Positions 22,104 through 34,572 of a stretch of DNA of 64,000 nucleotides are shown here, one piece after another. The notes below the pieces were generated by a model that worked only from the letters and a program-made list of their open reading frames with translations, had not been told where the DNA came from and made no database searches. Location of the stretch: positions 316,445-380,444 of the forward strand of contig ML978164.1 of the NCBI GenBank assembly GCA_010015745.1, written 5' to 3'. This stretch comes from Setomelanomma holmii. Its lineage: Eukaryota; Ascomycota; Dothideomycetes; Pleosporales; Phaeosphaeriaceae. Each line of letters opens with the position of its first letter. The first letter of the stretch is position 1. Position numbers and translations under genes: made by a program.

Positions 22104-22523
22104 ATGCCATTTTCCCTCAAACTTCGCACAATCACACGACCAGTCTTCCAACAATCAAGACTCATCACCACCACCTCCAGAATGTCCACAAACGAATTCG
22201 GTCAGGGCAAGTCCCACGCACAGGGCGATTCAGCTGTTCCCAAGACGGTGCAGGATGCTGCGCCGAAGGGTCTCGAGGAGGCGTTGCCAGAAAAGGTATG
22301 TTGAATCCATAGAGAAGATCCACCGTACGATGACTGACATTATGGCAAGGTTCACCCTACTGGCGGCAACGCAAGCCAATCGACTTCGAAGACACACGCT
22401 CTGAATGATGGCGAGGACTCGATCGTCCCCAAGAAGGTCCAGGAGATCCTCCCCGAGAGCGTCGAGCGCGCGGTACCGAACGCGATCCACAACACTGGAG
22501 ACAAGCCTGCCACCGGGAACTAA
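22104..22523 (+). CDS. Small protein of two internal repeats, probable mitochondrial presequence
   Basis: Exons 22104-22295 and 22350-22523, joined in phase 0 across a 54-nt intron (GTATGT donor, CTGAC branch), give 121 residues. The first 27 residues are rich in Arg, Ser and Thr without acidic residues (LKLRTITRPVFQQSRLITTT), as in a mitochondrial presequence, followed by a second Met that could serve as an alternative start. The rest is two imperfect copies of about 28 residues: AVPKTVQDAAPKGLEEALPE then VHPTGG, and IVPKKVQEILPESVERAVPN then IHNTGD. The family is unknown to me. Hydrophilic, repeat-built small proteins of this kind may be stress-type proteins, but that is a guess. Confidence 0.72.
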
Positions 22524-22752
22524 GGGTCGTCTGTCGTCAGAGTAGTAGTAAATACTACAAATTCATGTATAATAAATGGATAATTGAGCAAGAGCTTATG
22601 AATGAATGATGATTAAGTTGTGCCACGTCAGGTTCAGACTTGTCAATATCTCACCACACTTCATTGCACAAATCATTTCCATATCAGCGATATATTATTC
22701 TTCACCTTTCTCGCAAATTGCTCATATAGATGGTGATGATGTGATTTTGATT

Positions 22753-25174
22753 CTAGTCCTGCCCTTCGATATATGCGTCCACTTTCCCGTTCCGCCTCCC
22801 TTTTGCAAAGTCCATTTTCATCCTCGCAACGACATCTCTCAGGTCCCTAGCCATGCTTGCATTCGCACACATTGCTACCATGGTGTTTTCACCATGCGTA
22901 GTGTCGTCTAGTACACTCTTCATATCCGGCCGTGTTCCGTTGATTCGTTGGATCAAATTCCCATCCCCATTGCCCAAATTGAGCTTTTGTCGACGATGCT
23001 GAATCAAGGCGCACCTACATCTCTCCTCGCCTTGGTTGCTCGCCATTGTTGTGCAGTTCGATCTCCTCGGCAATGGTCTCCACATAGCATCTCTTCCGTC
23101 ACTCCCATCCAGCATAAGTGCCTCGTCATCATCGTCCACATCCTTCATCCAATCCATTTCCCGCACCTCCTCATCACCGTCGCTCTGCTCAAACGAACCA
23201 ACTAACGTCCCATCCTCAGTCTCATCCGAGTGCTCACTCGCATACCCCTCCTCATCCCAGCTCAAAAATGGATCCAAATCATCCTCAGAATCAGACTCCT
23301 CAGCAGCAGCACGATCCCACTCCGCCACAATCTCATCCGGATGTCTTATCCTCAGCGGCGCACGATCACTTATCTGCCTTCTCACCACAGGTCTCAAATG
23401 CGCAAACGCATCGTGGCCTTGTCCCGTCAATCCTTCATTCCCCATCTCTTCCTTTCGTCCAGACTCTAGACAAGTCGTCCAAAATTCGACATCAATCCTC
23501 ACCCCAGCCTCTCTAAGCATATCAGCACACCTCCTAACACTATTCTCCACTACCCCCTCGAGCACGCCGTCAACATGCCTACACACCCACACAAACCTCA
23601 CCCTCTTGGTCCTAATTTCCTCACCCATAAACACAATTTGCTCCAAGTGCGCCAAAACCGCTAGCGTGAACGATACTCCGCTCGAACTCGCGACAAGCAC
23701 TAGATCTTCGTATGCAGTCCAACCAGGTGGTGAACCGTATGGGCCGTCGATGTATGCTGTAAGGTGGTGGCTGGGTGGGTGTGTGGCGTTGGGGCACGGT
23801 GTGCAGAGCCATGATCCCCACTCTTGTTTCAGTCTACTAGTCAAGCCGCCGGGGCGTTTGGTTTTGAGTAGAAGGAGCATTTCGCTGGTCTGCGGCGGTT
23901 GCCCGCCTTTTCCTCCCGCCCGGAGACCATTTTCGAGATCGATATCTTTCCTCGGCGGTAGCGGCGGCGCGGGAATGGTGGCGCAGTTCGCTGGTGTGAA
24001 TGGGTGTGTTTCGAGGGGACCGAGGGCGGGGATGTACAGGCGGATATGTTGACCTGGTTTCCAGGACCATGGAATGTTGGTTATGCGGAGAATTGTCGTT
24101 CCATGCAATTGGGAAGATCCAGAAGCAGATGCTGGTGGCGCGCTAAAGTGCACTGGATAGCCCATGACCAGTCTTGCGCGTCCAGGACCGCGCGTAAGTC
24201 TTGCAAAGCGACGAAGTGGCGGCGCAATCGAGATGTTGTGTCGGATGAATACGTACGCGGTGAGTACTTTGTCGAGCGCGAGGATGCTGCAGGCCACGTA
24301 AATACCTGGCCGCGCATATGCCGGTACGTGTTGTGCCGCAATGAGCAAGAAGCCAACCGTAGCAATGTAATGATTGATATAAAACACACGATAACTCCAT
24401 CGTCGCAGGGGTAAGATACTCGTGATCGCGATCCAGAGTAGTGTTCCGTATGCAGCGATGCCGTATCTGACTACACTCATGCCCTGCTCTTTCGAGTGGA
24501 GAATATCGTTTGTGTCGATGGAAGTTTTCATGATGACTGCATGCACCGTCGCACTCAGCAAGAGCGTGCGAGTGACACATCGATGGATCCAGTTAACGCG
24601 CTCGTGTGAAAGGCTGGCGATGAAGTTGAGTGGTCCGCTCTTAGTGGAGAGAAGGTAGACCAATGGGAATTGCGTGAGCGTGAGCCATGCAGCGCGGAAA
24701 GCGACGTCGTCGAGGAAGTGTGCGGAGTGCAACGGGGCGTCGACGGCGAGGAGAAGGACTACGATGACGAGGGTGTAGGAAGTCAGGAAGAGGGCTTTGC
24801 CTGTGGAAAGCTTGTTGATCGGAAGGTTGAGCAGGCCACGGGGTGTAGAAAGTAAAATGGCCTCGCAGAAACTTGTTGCTCTGTCGTATGTGATGTTTTT
24901 GCGTGATTTTCGTAATCGCTGGTAACGATGTGTACGACTACTAGAATGGCGTGAGTGATGACATACAAGTTGCCCAAAGGATGGCTTACCGTCTTGAATT
25001 CCACCAAAGATGAACTCTGTATGCCAGTATCGTGAGTAACACAATCGCAATGCCCGTCCAGACAGACCAGAAGATCCGATGATTCGCCTGGCCTCGGTGC
25101 TTGAGATGATGCTCATAGCGAACATCATCGAGCTCGCTTGGTGCCTCAATGACTGCATTGTGCAAGTGGGACAT
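22753..25174 (-). CDS. Ferric reductase (FRE/NOX superfamily) transmembrane flavocytochrome
   Basis: Exon 24990-25174 joins exon 22753-24940 across a 49-nt intron (GTAAGC donor), giving 790 residues. I chose ATG 25174 because the frame upstream of 24940 in the long exon carries no ferric-reductase features, whereas exon 1 supplies an N-terminal membrane segment. Haem-ligand histidines are spaced as expected: HRCVTRTLLLSATVH (about 180/194) and HYIATVGFLLIAAQH (about 250/264). The FAD motif is HPFT near 378, preceded by WKPGQHIRLYIP. NADPH-binding motifs are DGPYGSP and SSSGVSFTLAVL. The C-terminal CGP-type motif appears as MCANASM, so the Gly-Pro is replaced. An acidic insert of about 100 residues (roughly 585-690) splits the NADPH domain. 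The expected role is reduction of Fe3+ or Cu2+ at the plasma membrane for uptake. Confidence 0.85.
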
Positions 25175-26480
25175 CGCGTAAGAAAGTCTGGGGTATCATG
25201 CGCGTAGGTCGAGGACACGAAGAAAGGAAGAAAAAGCCAGGCACAAAAGCGACGCGAAAAAGCGAACAGCAGAAAATCGTGGGGAAAAGGGAGACAAGTG
25301 GAACATCGCATCCATGATGTTTGTCGCTTCAAATGTTCATCTGAACTATTCTGAGGGGCGCTGCGACGCGTATCACTCAACGGCTTTTGAGACGTGATGG
25401 TGTGGCACCAAGCGTTGCGTCTGGGCCATCACGCAAAATGAACGCCACCGCGACGACGTGCGGCTCATGCTGGCAGTGACAGTCATCCTGCGTGATCAAG
25501 CCTCAATTACGACCGTGCAAGTGGAGATGTAGTATGTGCAATGGGTACACGCGAAGAAAGATGTCTTGGGGGTGGTGATGGAGGCTGGAGGTGCAAGCGT
25601 TGAAGCTATCAACTCTCCGACGTCGCGTGTTTCAGAAAAGTGCAAGTGCAGCCGACGACGCACGCGAGATCGCAGGGACCTAGCAGGGGCACGATTCTAG
25701 GTTCGGGATTGGTATATGTATCTAGTCTTGTATTACACGTGCTGACTTCCCAATGCACCTGTCTGCTAGTCTACGCTCATGCTGACCTCCCATCAACCAG
25801 TCTTTGTCGTGACTGATACGACAGAACCGCTCTCCTCTTTTGCCTGAACAACAAAGACACTCGCACTGCAATTACTGGTTTTAATCCTGCTGATCACATT
25901 GTTTGCAGTACTTGAAGCGTGCGACCCACATCACTCGGTTTGACGCGCTCGAGCATCGAAGTTTTCGGGTACCGACCTACCAACGATGAAGATCGTATTC
26001 TGCGTATTGCCAAAAGTAGAATCTGGCAATGTCGTAGATGAAGCTTGGCAAATTGTTGGTGAGGTATCTGCTACATATCGCTGGACTAATGGTTCTGTTG
26101 GAACATGCTACTACGACGCTGAGGCAGACCTTGTGGCGGACTATGCTCCAGATGATAGTCATCGCCATCTTCTTGGACTGTACCTGCGTGGGGTGCAAAG
26201 CTGAACAAAGCCGTCGCGGTTCAGGGTCCGACAGAACGGGCGCCAATGTGGCGGCGTCTTACGCCAAGTCGCGTCCAGACCGTGGGTGAAACGAATCATC
26301 CGCTGGGCCAAAATGACTAAGCTTCGCTTTGTGCCGACGAGCGCGGACCGCTTTGAGAAAATCCATCTCACATCGCTATTGCCATTCATCGTGCTCGGTG
26401 GTGCAGCGTGAGTGGTTCGAAGCTCATGGTGTAAGAAGCAGGCTGCAGGACGCGACTCAATCTTTGACCCAATAATGTTC
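25175..26480. other. Intergenic region
   Basis: A 1.3-kb gap between the start of the ferric reductase gene and the 3' end of the transcription factor gene. A 72-codon ATG frame on the plus strand (25986-26204) and an overlapping minus frame have no recognisable motif. I see no further gene. Confidence 0.35.
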
Positions 26481-29085
26481 TCAGAATTCTCCGCCCAGAT
26501 CGAAAGCCCAGTAATCGGGAAAGTTCCATCCTCCTAGATCGACTTGCATATCTTGTAAATTATCGAACGTTCCATTCAGATCCTTTGCTCCTGGATCTAT
26601 ACCGAATTCCATGCCCATACCAGGCATGGCTGAGTAGGCTGCACTGTTGACTGCAGGAGGAGTTGCACCTGGTCCTGGACCTACGCCTGCAACACCTGAT
26701 CCGACACTCTTTGGAGTCCGTACGTCTGATGGCGAAACACTAGCCATGGTGGTCCTCAGTGACAAAGCGAAGCTGTTCTCCGGGTCTTTTTGCAGTGCGA
26801 GCACCCTGAAAGACAAGCTTTGGAATCGATCCAGGGTCTTCCTGCACCTAATTTGGATGTCGTCGCTGGCGGTTGTGATATGCGCAATCGAGGTGGTCGG
26901 CGGCTTGGAAGAAGATGGAGGAGGCAACATCCCGATGGCGGCGCAAAGGAGCCAGAACTCCATGTATCCCGTACCCATGCGCATGACCTTGTGTTCGCAG
27001 GTCTGGCCAGCAAGTTCGAGAAGGTCAACAGCCGAAGTACACAAAGTCCGCGCCAAGAACGGTCGCTGCGGCAGCATTGCTAATGATACCTCAACACCGG
27101 GTGCCCAAGATTTGACAGAAGGGAGATCGGCAAAGTGCGTTTGCGGATCCGCGAAAGGAGCACCTTTTGGAGGTGGTGGCGGTGCCAAGGGCTGTATCGG
27201 GCCGTTGCGAGCACAGTTGTGGTATACAATTCGGGACATCAACAAGGCGACCCGAATAGCATCGTTGCGCAGATGGTTCAGTACAAGGATGCCCTTTGAA
27301 ATGAGTTCTTCGTGGATACCAAGCATGATTCCCGCAGCATTGATGCAGGTGGTGAAGGAGTTCAGGTATCGACCGTTCTGCGCTGCTAATGCTGCGAAGG
27401 ACTTGTGCAAAAGAAGTGAAAATTGCCGCAGTTGAAGCTCGAGAAGAGCTGAAGGTATCGCAGCACGAGAATCGTCCCATTTGGGAAGTGCAGATATCCA
27501 GTCCTGGAGCTGTGCATCATAATGAAGCACTTCGGAGTAGGACAATCTCTCCGATGGATCGTTGAGAAGCTGCATGAGGTGGATGCGTAGCGCAATCGAC
27601 TGTCTCGACACACGCAGATACGACACCATTGTGAAATGATCAGCGGGCCTGCCAGCCGGTAGCTCTAGAACATCAGCCGAGAAGGCATCGTCGGGAAGGT
27701 TTGCTGGCGCCGGAGTATCCCAGTAAAGGGAGGTCAGTGAAGACTGAAGACCAGTCTCAATGGAAGCTTGCAGCTCCAGCTCCATGACAGTAACCCACAA
27801 GCGCTTCTTCATCTCCATCTCGAAGACCGAGATCTTGCCAGTAGATAACTGGGACGGGTCTCGATGCAGCCCGGCAGCGAGAGCAAGGCGAACTAGGTCG
27901 CCCGAGGCAACCCAATCTAGACAAAGGGGTTAGAATGGAAGGAGACGGTAGCTTCCGACCAGCGAGTACTTACCCTGCTTCATTTTAACACAATTGACCC
28001 TCTTGGCGAAGACAGAAAGGCATTGTAGTTGGAAGAACTGGAGCGTGAGTCGCTTCCTGGATTGCCGTCCGATCCATGCATCGCAGACTTCGATAAGATC
28101 AGATGCACCTTGCCGATCTGCCGTGGTGTCTCCCAAGAAAACATCATCCTTTGGGCTGAGGCATTTTGTAGTCGCAATAAGAAGGATGAGGATGACCGCG
28201 AAGCTGGGTTGGCTAACACCAGAAGCCTTCTGTTCCCAGAATTTATGGTACTCCATCCAGAAGGACGGTTCGTGCAGGATCCTGTATGTCGTCTCACAGG
28301 TCCGAAAGTACAGTCCGACTTGCAGGTCTACGGTACTGCGCTCGGGTAAATTGGCGTACACCTCCTCATCTGTCCCACGCGTTCGGACGCCCAATTCCTT
28401 GAGGGCAGCCTTCCTGCGATCGCGGAATGTCTTGAAGTCCATCCTGACTCTCATGATGGAGTGATCGACGGTCAGAGCCTCGCGTGTAAATGCTTGGAGT
28501 TCGCGATACTAGCGGTGATCAGCATCTGGGAGAGGTCTGAGGGTGGCTTGAAGTTACCTGTGCGATTGTGCTCATAACGCTCGTAGGGCCATGAAACTGA
28601 GTCTTGAAGCCTTTTCCCCGAAGCATCATTTCTTCCTTCTGTCCCGGGTCTTCTGGATTTAGACTTCTAAAGCGCGATGGATTGTTGTCATTGTCGTTGG
28701 CTGCCAACTTGCGTTCGAGTTCTTCGATCCTCCTCGCTTGTGCTCGCGCTTTCCACTGAAGTGCTTCGAGAGGCGTGGGAGCAGAGCCATGCTCTTGCAT
28801 ACTACTCTCCGGCCCAGCAAAACTCGTGCTGGGTCCATCGGCTTGAAAACCATTACTATTGGTCAAGTCGTCCAACAAACGTGGATCGTATGTACATTGG
28901 TCAGCCCTGCCAGTTTTCTGACAGCGTGAACATATCGGATAGACGCGATCGCATTTCATTTTCCGGTTACGACATGCATAACAGGACAAGACTTTCCTCT
29001 TCTTACTCGTGCGCTTGGCTCCAGGTGAGCCATCGCGATCCGGAGTCACCTCCCGTGACTCGGCCTCGACGCTTCTGTTCGACAT
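26481..29085 (-). CDS. Zn2Cys6 transcription factor with fungal-specific TF domain
   Basis: Three exons, 28558-29085, 27974-28508 and 26481-27916, join in phase across 49-nt and 57-nt introns (832 residues). The binuclear zinc cluster spans C35-C64: C-x2-C-x6-C-x6-C-x2-C-x8-C (CYACRNRKMKC, then ICSRCQKTGRADQC), preceded by the basic stretch KRTSKKRK. A short coiled-coil linker (AQARRIEELERKLAAND) likely mediates dimerisation. The middle homology region includes RTCETTYRILHEPSFW and DWVASGDLVRLALAAGLHRD. The C-terminus is Pro/Gly-rich and ends in an acidic aromatic stretch, as in activation domains. It is a nuclear DNA-binding regulator; targets are unknown. No biosynthetic cluster surrounds it, so a pathway-specific role cannot be read from context. 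Confidence 0.9.
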
Positions 29086-31151
29086 ATCGGAGTCGAGAAC
29101 GGGCGTTAGCTATAGTGCATGTGTAATTGGCTTGTTTGGGGATGGAAACGATGGAAGTCGGACAAGGCGGAGATGAGAGGAGATCTGACGCAGCCTCGGT
29201 AGGAACACCGAAGCTTGGGCGTAAGACGGCGTTAGTCAGCATGCGTCAGCGATTCTTCTACGGTCTTTACATCGTAGAGACCAAAGCTGTCTCTACGACA
29301 TGCATTACATGGTAAGTATATGCTCTGATACATCACTTTCATTGTGGAAAGACGTCGCGCTGTTTAAGTGTTGAGAGCCGCAAGTGGCAGTGATGATACT
29401 TCGCTCAGCGGCGGCCAATAGTCATGTAACGATGATCCAACGTCGAGCTCATCATCTTCTCCAATAGTGCAAAAGAATATTGCGATGCAAACTAGAACTT
29501 GTGTGTTTTACAAGAGCATTTCTAGATGGATTTTGCGTGGCATGTCTACTGGCGTGTTTGCTTACGTACAGTTAGCGCCTATACGCGCTCGCGCGTCCTT
29601 GCCCTCAGGAGGCGACGCTTCCAACACGACAATTGTCATGTTTCGACCATTCCCAGGAGGCCGCTCAGCCTCCTCTTAGAAGCACCCCACATGGAATGCG
29701 CGCATTCACCTCTTACGCACCATGGCTACCTGCTTACATATTTAGTTAATCGGCCGATTATCCTGTCACAGCGCCGATTCGCACAGCGGCGTCGCGATAG
29801 TTCAGACGGACCACCGTCACCTGCGCATCCTGCAGCCACTCCCGGATTGGCCACGCGTTCTGCACATCGCATGTCACAGCTCCATGACAGTAATATGCGG
29901 CTATGGCTTGCGAGTCTCGAGCCGGGATTAAGCCTCCGAAAAGCTTTCCTTGTCCAACTTGGCCACTCTGCTCGGGTACTTCTCCGTGCTTATCTCGCGG
30001 GTCTTACCCTCGCATGACGTTTCGTATCTCTGTTCTTCATTTTACACAACCTCGTTGTTGCCAGTCCAATCCTTCTGAGGAAGCAGATGTTGTTGCAAAT
30101 CGACGTCTAAGACTCAAAAGGCTGTCGCACTGACAATTGCTGTCATACAACCCATTATGCTTCGTGCCCTGATTTCCACACTTAGTGGTTGCGGAATAAT
30201 GTTTTATGCACGTCTTCATCTATATCCCAAACGGAAAGCGGGGAACCCACGTTTCTCCACAACCTTATATTGCCGATCACGGGATTAATTTCAAATGCCG
30301 GGTCCCATTCGCAGAGGCATATTATCCACGACAATGGTCGAACCATTCTCTGGACGTCGAAGAGCCCACTCAATTCAACGACACCCGCGAAGGCAGCATC
30401 ATCACTGCGACAGTCCGACTGAACCAGTTCGCAAAGGACGAGTACTGTGGTGCGATCAGGAAAGGTTGAGGAAGATATCTGCGTCCGGTTCTGTGCTCGA
30501 ATTTACATCGAGTCGCCAGTTCTTTCGGAACAGCGGTCTCGGAACGTCGCACTACGCGACCACCTGCAGGGAACGGAGCAAACCTCTCATGTGCATGGTT
30601 TCTGACATCGTGATAGGCCCAGGTCGCCCAGGTCACGGCAATGAGCTTCTTTTTGCTTCGTACGGCTTAACCGAGCTGACAGCCGGTGCGGGGAATAACA
30701 TCATGGGATGTTTATGGTATCAATGACCTCTCTTCATTCGTGTATAACTAGCTCACCTGCCCCTGAGATATAGTGCTCCGATATTGTGAAAAGGCCCTTT
30801 GCAGCGCAGAAGGCCGTTCATGTTTTCGAGAAAGTCACCAAAGCCTGGTTGAGAGGTACGATCAAGAGGAACAGGATCACGATACCACCTATGATGTGGA
30901 CGATGACAGGGCACCGCATGCATCAAGGACCGTCAGCTCTCGGTACAAGTCAAACACTGCCCCTGTTGGCTTCACGAAGCCCAATCACTGCGTAGGAAAG
31001 CTGTTTCGACTGAGCAAGATTTGGTCACACAGATCTCATCTATATGGATTAGGACATGAGCCTCCAAGACCCTCTTCCATCGTTTCATTTGGATATTCTG
31101 GCCGCTCATTTCCATTTCCTTCAGATAGATATTGCAACTACTGTCTGTCAT
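29086..31151. other. Intergenic region with one possible small ORF
   Basis: A 2-kb stretch without a supported gene. A plus-strand ATG frame at 30206-30469 (87 residues, HGINFKCRVPFAEAYYP) reads protein-like and is followed, in another frame, by more coding-like sequence to about 30726. No signal peptide or domain is seen. It may be a frameshifted relic. A CCAAT pentamer lies near 30980 in the upstream region of the cellulase gene. Confidence 0.3.
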
Positions 31152-31176
31152 CTGGAGCAGACTTTGCCACCTCCGG
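31152..31176. promoter_or_regulatory. Pair of CreA/Mig1-type SYGGRG motifs upstream of the cellulase
   Basis: CTGGAG at 31152-31157 and CTCCGG at 31171-31176 (CCGGAG on the other strand) both fit SYGGRG. They lie about 105-130 bp before the cellulase start. CreA represses cellulase genes on glucose in many ascomycetes. The motif is short and occurs often by chance, so this is a candidate only. Confidence 0.35.
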
Positions 31177-31222
31177 GCTATGATGGGCAACGAGCAGAGC
31201 GACCACTTCTTGGTGTGCGGTG

Positions 31223-31229
31223 TATATAA
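31223..31229 (+). promoter_or_regulatory. TATA box of the GH7 gene
   Basis: TATATAA lies 51 bp before the ATG at 31280, at a plausible core-promoter position for a strongly regulated secreted-enzyme gene with a short leader. Confidence 0.6.
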
Positions 31230-31279
31230 GGGGAACATGTCCATGTGCAATTCTGTCACAACAGCCGCATTCATTCATC

Positions 31280-32863
31280 ATGTATCGCACTCTTGTCTTC
31301 GCCGCTTCTCTCCTTTCCGTGGCCCGTGGCCAGCTGGTTGGTACGTCCCAGACGGAGACTCACCCTGGAATGAGCTGGCAGACATGTACAGCGAAAGGAA
31401 GCTGCACAAGTAACAGCGGCAAGATCACCATTGACGCTAATTGGCGCTGGCTTCACGTCAAGGACGGGTAAGGGCGCACTCTCGACGACCATCTCGTTGC
31501 ACATCACTGACCGACCCGTAGATACACCAATTGCTACACTGGCAATGAGTGGTAAGTGTTTGATGTACGAACTGAATGTGAGACATACACTGACTTCGTA
31601 CCTTCACCTCTGCAGGAACGCCACCGCTTGCCCAGATAACAAGTCTTGTGCTACCGCCTGTGCGGTCGACGGCGCCGACTATCCTGGGTACGTTCCAATT
31701 GGTCTTGAACTCATGCAATCGCTAATCAGGCTTGAAGAACATATGGTATCACCGCGAGCAGTAATTCACTTCAGCTCAAGTTCGTCACCAAGGGATCTTA
31801 CTCCACCAACATCGGATCACGCACCTATCTCATGGCAGATGACTCGACATATCAGATGTTCAAGTTCACTGGCAACCAGGAGTTCACATTCGATGTTGAT
31901 CTATCTAATCTACCATGTGGTCTCAATGGCGCGTTGTACTTCGTCTCTATGGACGCAGATGGTGGTATGAAGAAGTACTCGACCAACAAGGCTGGTGCCA
32001 AGTACGGAACTGGTTACTGCGATGCTCAGTGTCCACGGGATCTTAAGTTCATCAATGGAGAGGTATGTAACCTTGTCGTTTGACCATACGCAAGCGAAGA
32101 CTAAGCACTATCTTAGGGCAATGTCGAGGGCTGGAAGCCTTCCTCTAATGACGCGAACGCCGGTGTCGGTGGCTACGGCTCTTGCTGCGCTGAGATGGAC
32201 ATCTGGGAAGCAAACTCCGTCAGCACGGCGGTCACACCCCATGCTTGCAGCACCATCGAGCAATCCCGCTGCTCTGGCGACAGCTGCGGTGGAACATACT
32301 CCGCAGACCGCTACGCCGGCGTGTGCGACCCCGATGGCTGCGACTTCAACAGTTACCGCATGGGTGTCAAGGACTTCTTCGGTAAGGGCAAGACCGTCGA
32401 CACCTCGCAGAAGTTCACCGTTGTCACCCAATTCATCGGCACTGGTGATGCTATGGAAATCAAGCGCTTCTACGTTCAGGGCGGAAAGACCATTGCTCAG
32501 CCCAACTCCGCTATTCCCGGCGTTGACGGCAACTCTATCACAACTAAGTTCTGCGACCAGCAGAAGCAGGTCTTTGGTGACAGGTACACATATAAGGAGA
32601 AGGGCGGAACCGCCAACATGGCCAAGGCTCTTGCCAACGGCATGGTTCTAGTCATGTCGCTCTGGGACGACCACTACTCCAACATGCTGTGGCTCGACTC
32701 GACTTACCCCACCGACAAGAACCCCGACTCTGATCTTGGTTCCGGTCGTGGCGAGTGTGCGACTAGCTCTGGTGTCCCGGCCGATGTTGAGAGCGCGAGC
32801 GCGTCTGCTTCCGTTACTTACTCCAACATCAAGTTCGGTCCTATCAACTCGACCTTCGGTTGA
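31280..32863 (+). CDS. GH7 cellobiohydrolase (reducing-end exo-cellulase), no CBM
   Basis: Five exons, 31280-31467, 31522-31551, 31616-31687, 31738-32062 and 32117-32863, give 453 residues. All introns are 50-64 nt and in phase. A secretion signal (MYRTLVFAASLLSVARG) is followed by Gln18, the usual pyroglutamate N-terminus. The catalytic motif EMDIWEANS places the nucleophile at E231, the assisting Asp at D233 and the acid/base at E236. SLWDDHYSNMLWLDSTYP and GECATSSGVPADVES match the cellobiohydrolase branch (Cel7A-like) and not the endoglucanase branch. Numerous Cys pairs are kept. The protein ends at FGPINSTFG without linker or CBM1. It hydrolyses cellulose processively from reducing ends outside the cell. 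Regulation by carbon source is likely from family knowledge and the CreA-like sites. Confidence 0.95.
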
Positions 32864-34572
32864 GTCAATTGCTTTTTTGGGGGTAATGAGACAATCTATA
32901 CATAGTCGCTGGTGAAATCAAGGTGCGAAAGGATTACTGGAGCAAAGTCACTCGTTGAACGTCAAAGGGATTCGATTCGGTGTACATACAATACAATTGA
33001 AGACTTCCTCACACTCAGCAAACTACCTTCGAAGCCCTCTTAACCTTAGTGAATCGAGATTGACCCTATCGTTTTGGTTTCGTAGGTACAAAAAGCGCCA
33101 TTGTTGCTATCTGAAATGTACGAGCGGAACCTCCAAAGCTAACGGTTGCCCATGCAGGAGAGCGGCTTAGCGGTATCGGTTCAGTGTCGCCTCCACTTCT
33201 TTCCCACTTGTCCCCTCTTAAAAGACGCTGCACCACCATGTCAGCAAAGCTGCGGCAGCGCTGAAGTTTCGGCACCTGATCGAGCGTTTCCCGATCGAGC
33301 CGTCAGGAAGTGGAGGTTTTAGTTCATCTAGCCAGCGTGGGAAAAACGAGCTATGATGAAGTTGACTCTAAGTACGTGCTGCCATATCGCCGCATAGAAA
33401 AGAAAAGGTAGTGACAAGGCATCAGCTTGAGTGTGCATGGGTAGGTGGATGCAATGTGTGCGCGATCAAGCCGATACGAGATCATGACCTGGGGTTGTTG
33501 TACGTGTTAAAACAATTCATTCTATCTTTTTCACCTCTTTGACACTACGAAAAATGTACAAGCTGGAAAGGCCTTCGGAAAACCTACAATGTCATGGAGT
33601 GCAATGCAGTGCGGACACGCGGCATCATTCCAGCGTCGCTCCCATCTCTCTGTGCGATGGACCTGGTTCACCAAGTACTAGATCTGAGATCACCAAGCTC
33701 GGTGCAAAGGTAAAGTGGGCATGTAGTTCAATGTAGACATCGAGGCTAGGGCCTTCGCTATGAGGAAGCGAGCCGCGAGCCTGCACACTGCCAGACCTTT
33801 CCAAAGAAAGATCGCCGCGACACGAGCGAAGTCAAAAGGCTATGGGTTAGCAGGTTTTTCAAAAATATGCTGCCGCTCTTCCGAAGAAGAAGCGGCCTGT
33901 TGGTAGAGCACTCTTGCGAGTGTTGCCAGCTGTACAGCACCTTGATGAGTATGCCTACCAGTGACATCTCATTGAAAGCCCCGACCCATGTACAAGCTGA
34001 ACGCCGACGATGCCATCGGTGTGATTGTAGCCGCTGATAGCATGGGAATGTTCGGTGTCGCTCCTGCTCTAGTGTCGCATATTATGGTACGGTGTGGTAC
34101 CGACCCCAGTGCTCGACGCGTTTCTACGGCAGTAGCACGCACTAAACCTCTTTGAGCCACAACCAAGAACTGATGGAGCCCATGTCTAAGACTGCCTTCG
34201 AGACTGCTTTCCGGTGAACCCCACTACGATTAAAGGTACTCCATGCTCATTTAAGCACAAGGCTCATGACTGACAATACTGCAGTGTTCCTGATACCATA
34301 TCAAGCCACACCACGCCACCGCACCATACCGCTCCGCATCACCACTATAACACAAACTATAATAATGCTAGAGCTGGAGCTGGAGCTCACAAAGGTTCAT
34401 GGTCGTGATGATGACAACTTCCTTTTCTTGGGCTAGACTTCGTGTTCATTCTGCGAGCATTCATCACCTTGGGCAGAATTTTGTTTGGAGTGGAAGGAAG
34501 GTCATTTGGCACGAGAACACCTTGGATAGACAAACGCAATTGAACGTTGTGAAAGCAGCTGGCGCGCCTGCA
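32864..34572. other. Intergenic region
   Basis: A 1.7-kb gap between the cellulase 3' end and the 3' end of the SET gene. Short frames on both strands lack motifs. Near 34310-34390 there are CACC-rich and GAGCTG-rich simple sequences. No gene is supported. Confidence 0.45.

Noticed and set aside
23036..24052. 338-codon plus-strand frame
   Set aside because: It is antisense to the ferric reductase FAD/NADPH region. The Ser/Pro-rich translation is the shadow of that exon.
25175..25380. N-terminal extension of the ferric reductase up to 25380
   Set aside because: The unspliced frame reads through the 5' region and an intron. ATG 25174 with the 49-nt intron gives a membrane segment and correct phase.
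26647..27435. 262-codon plus-strand frame
   Set aside because: Antisense to the Zn2Cys6 factor C-terminal exon, which has the known fungal TF motifs.
29526..30017. 163-codon plus-strand frame
   Set aside because: Arg/Ser-rich translation with no motif, no clear start context, and other frames equally open.
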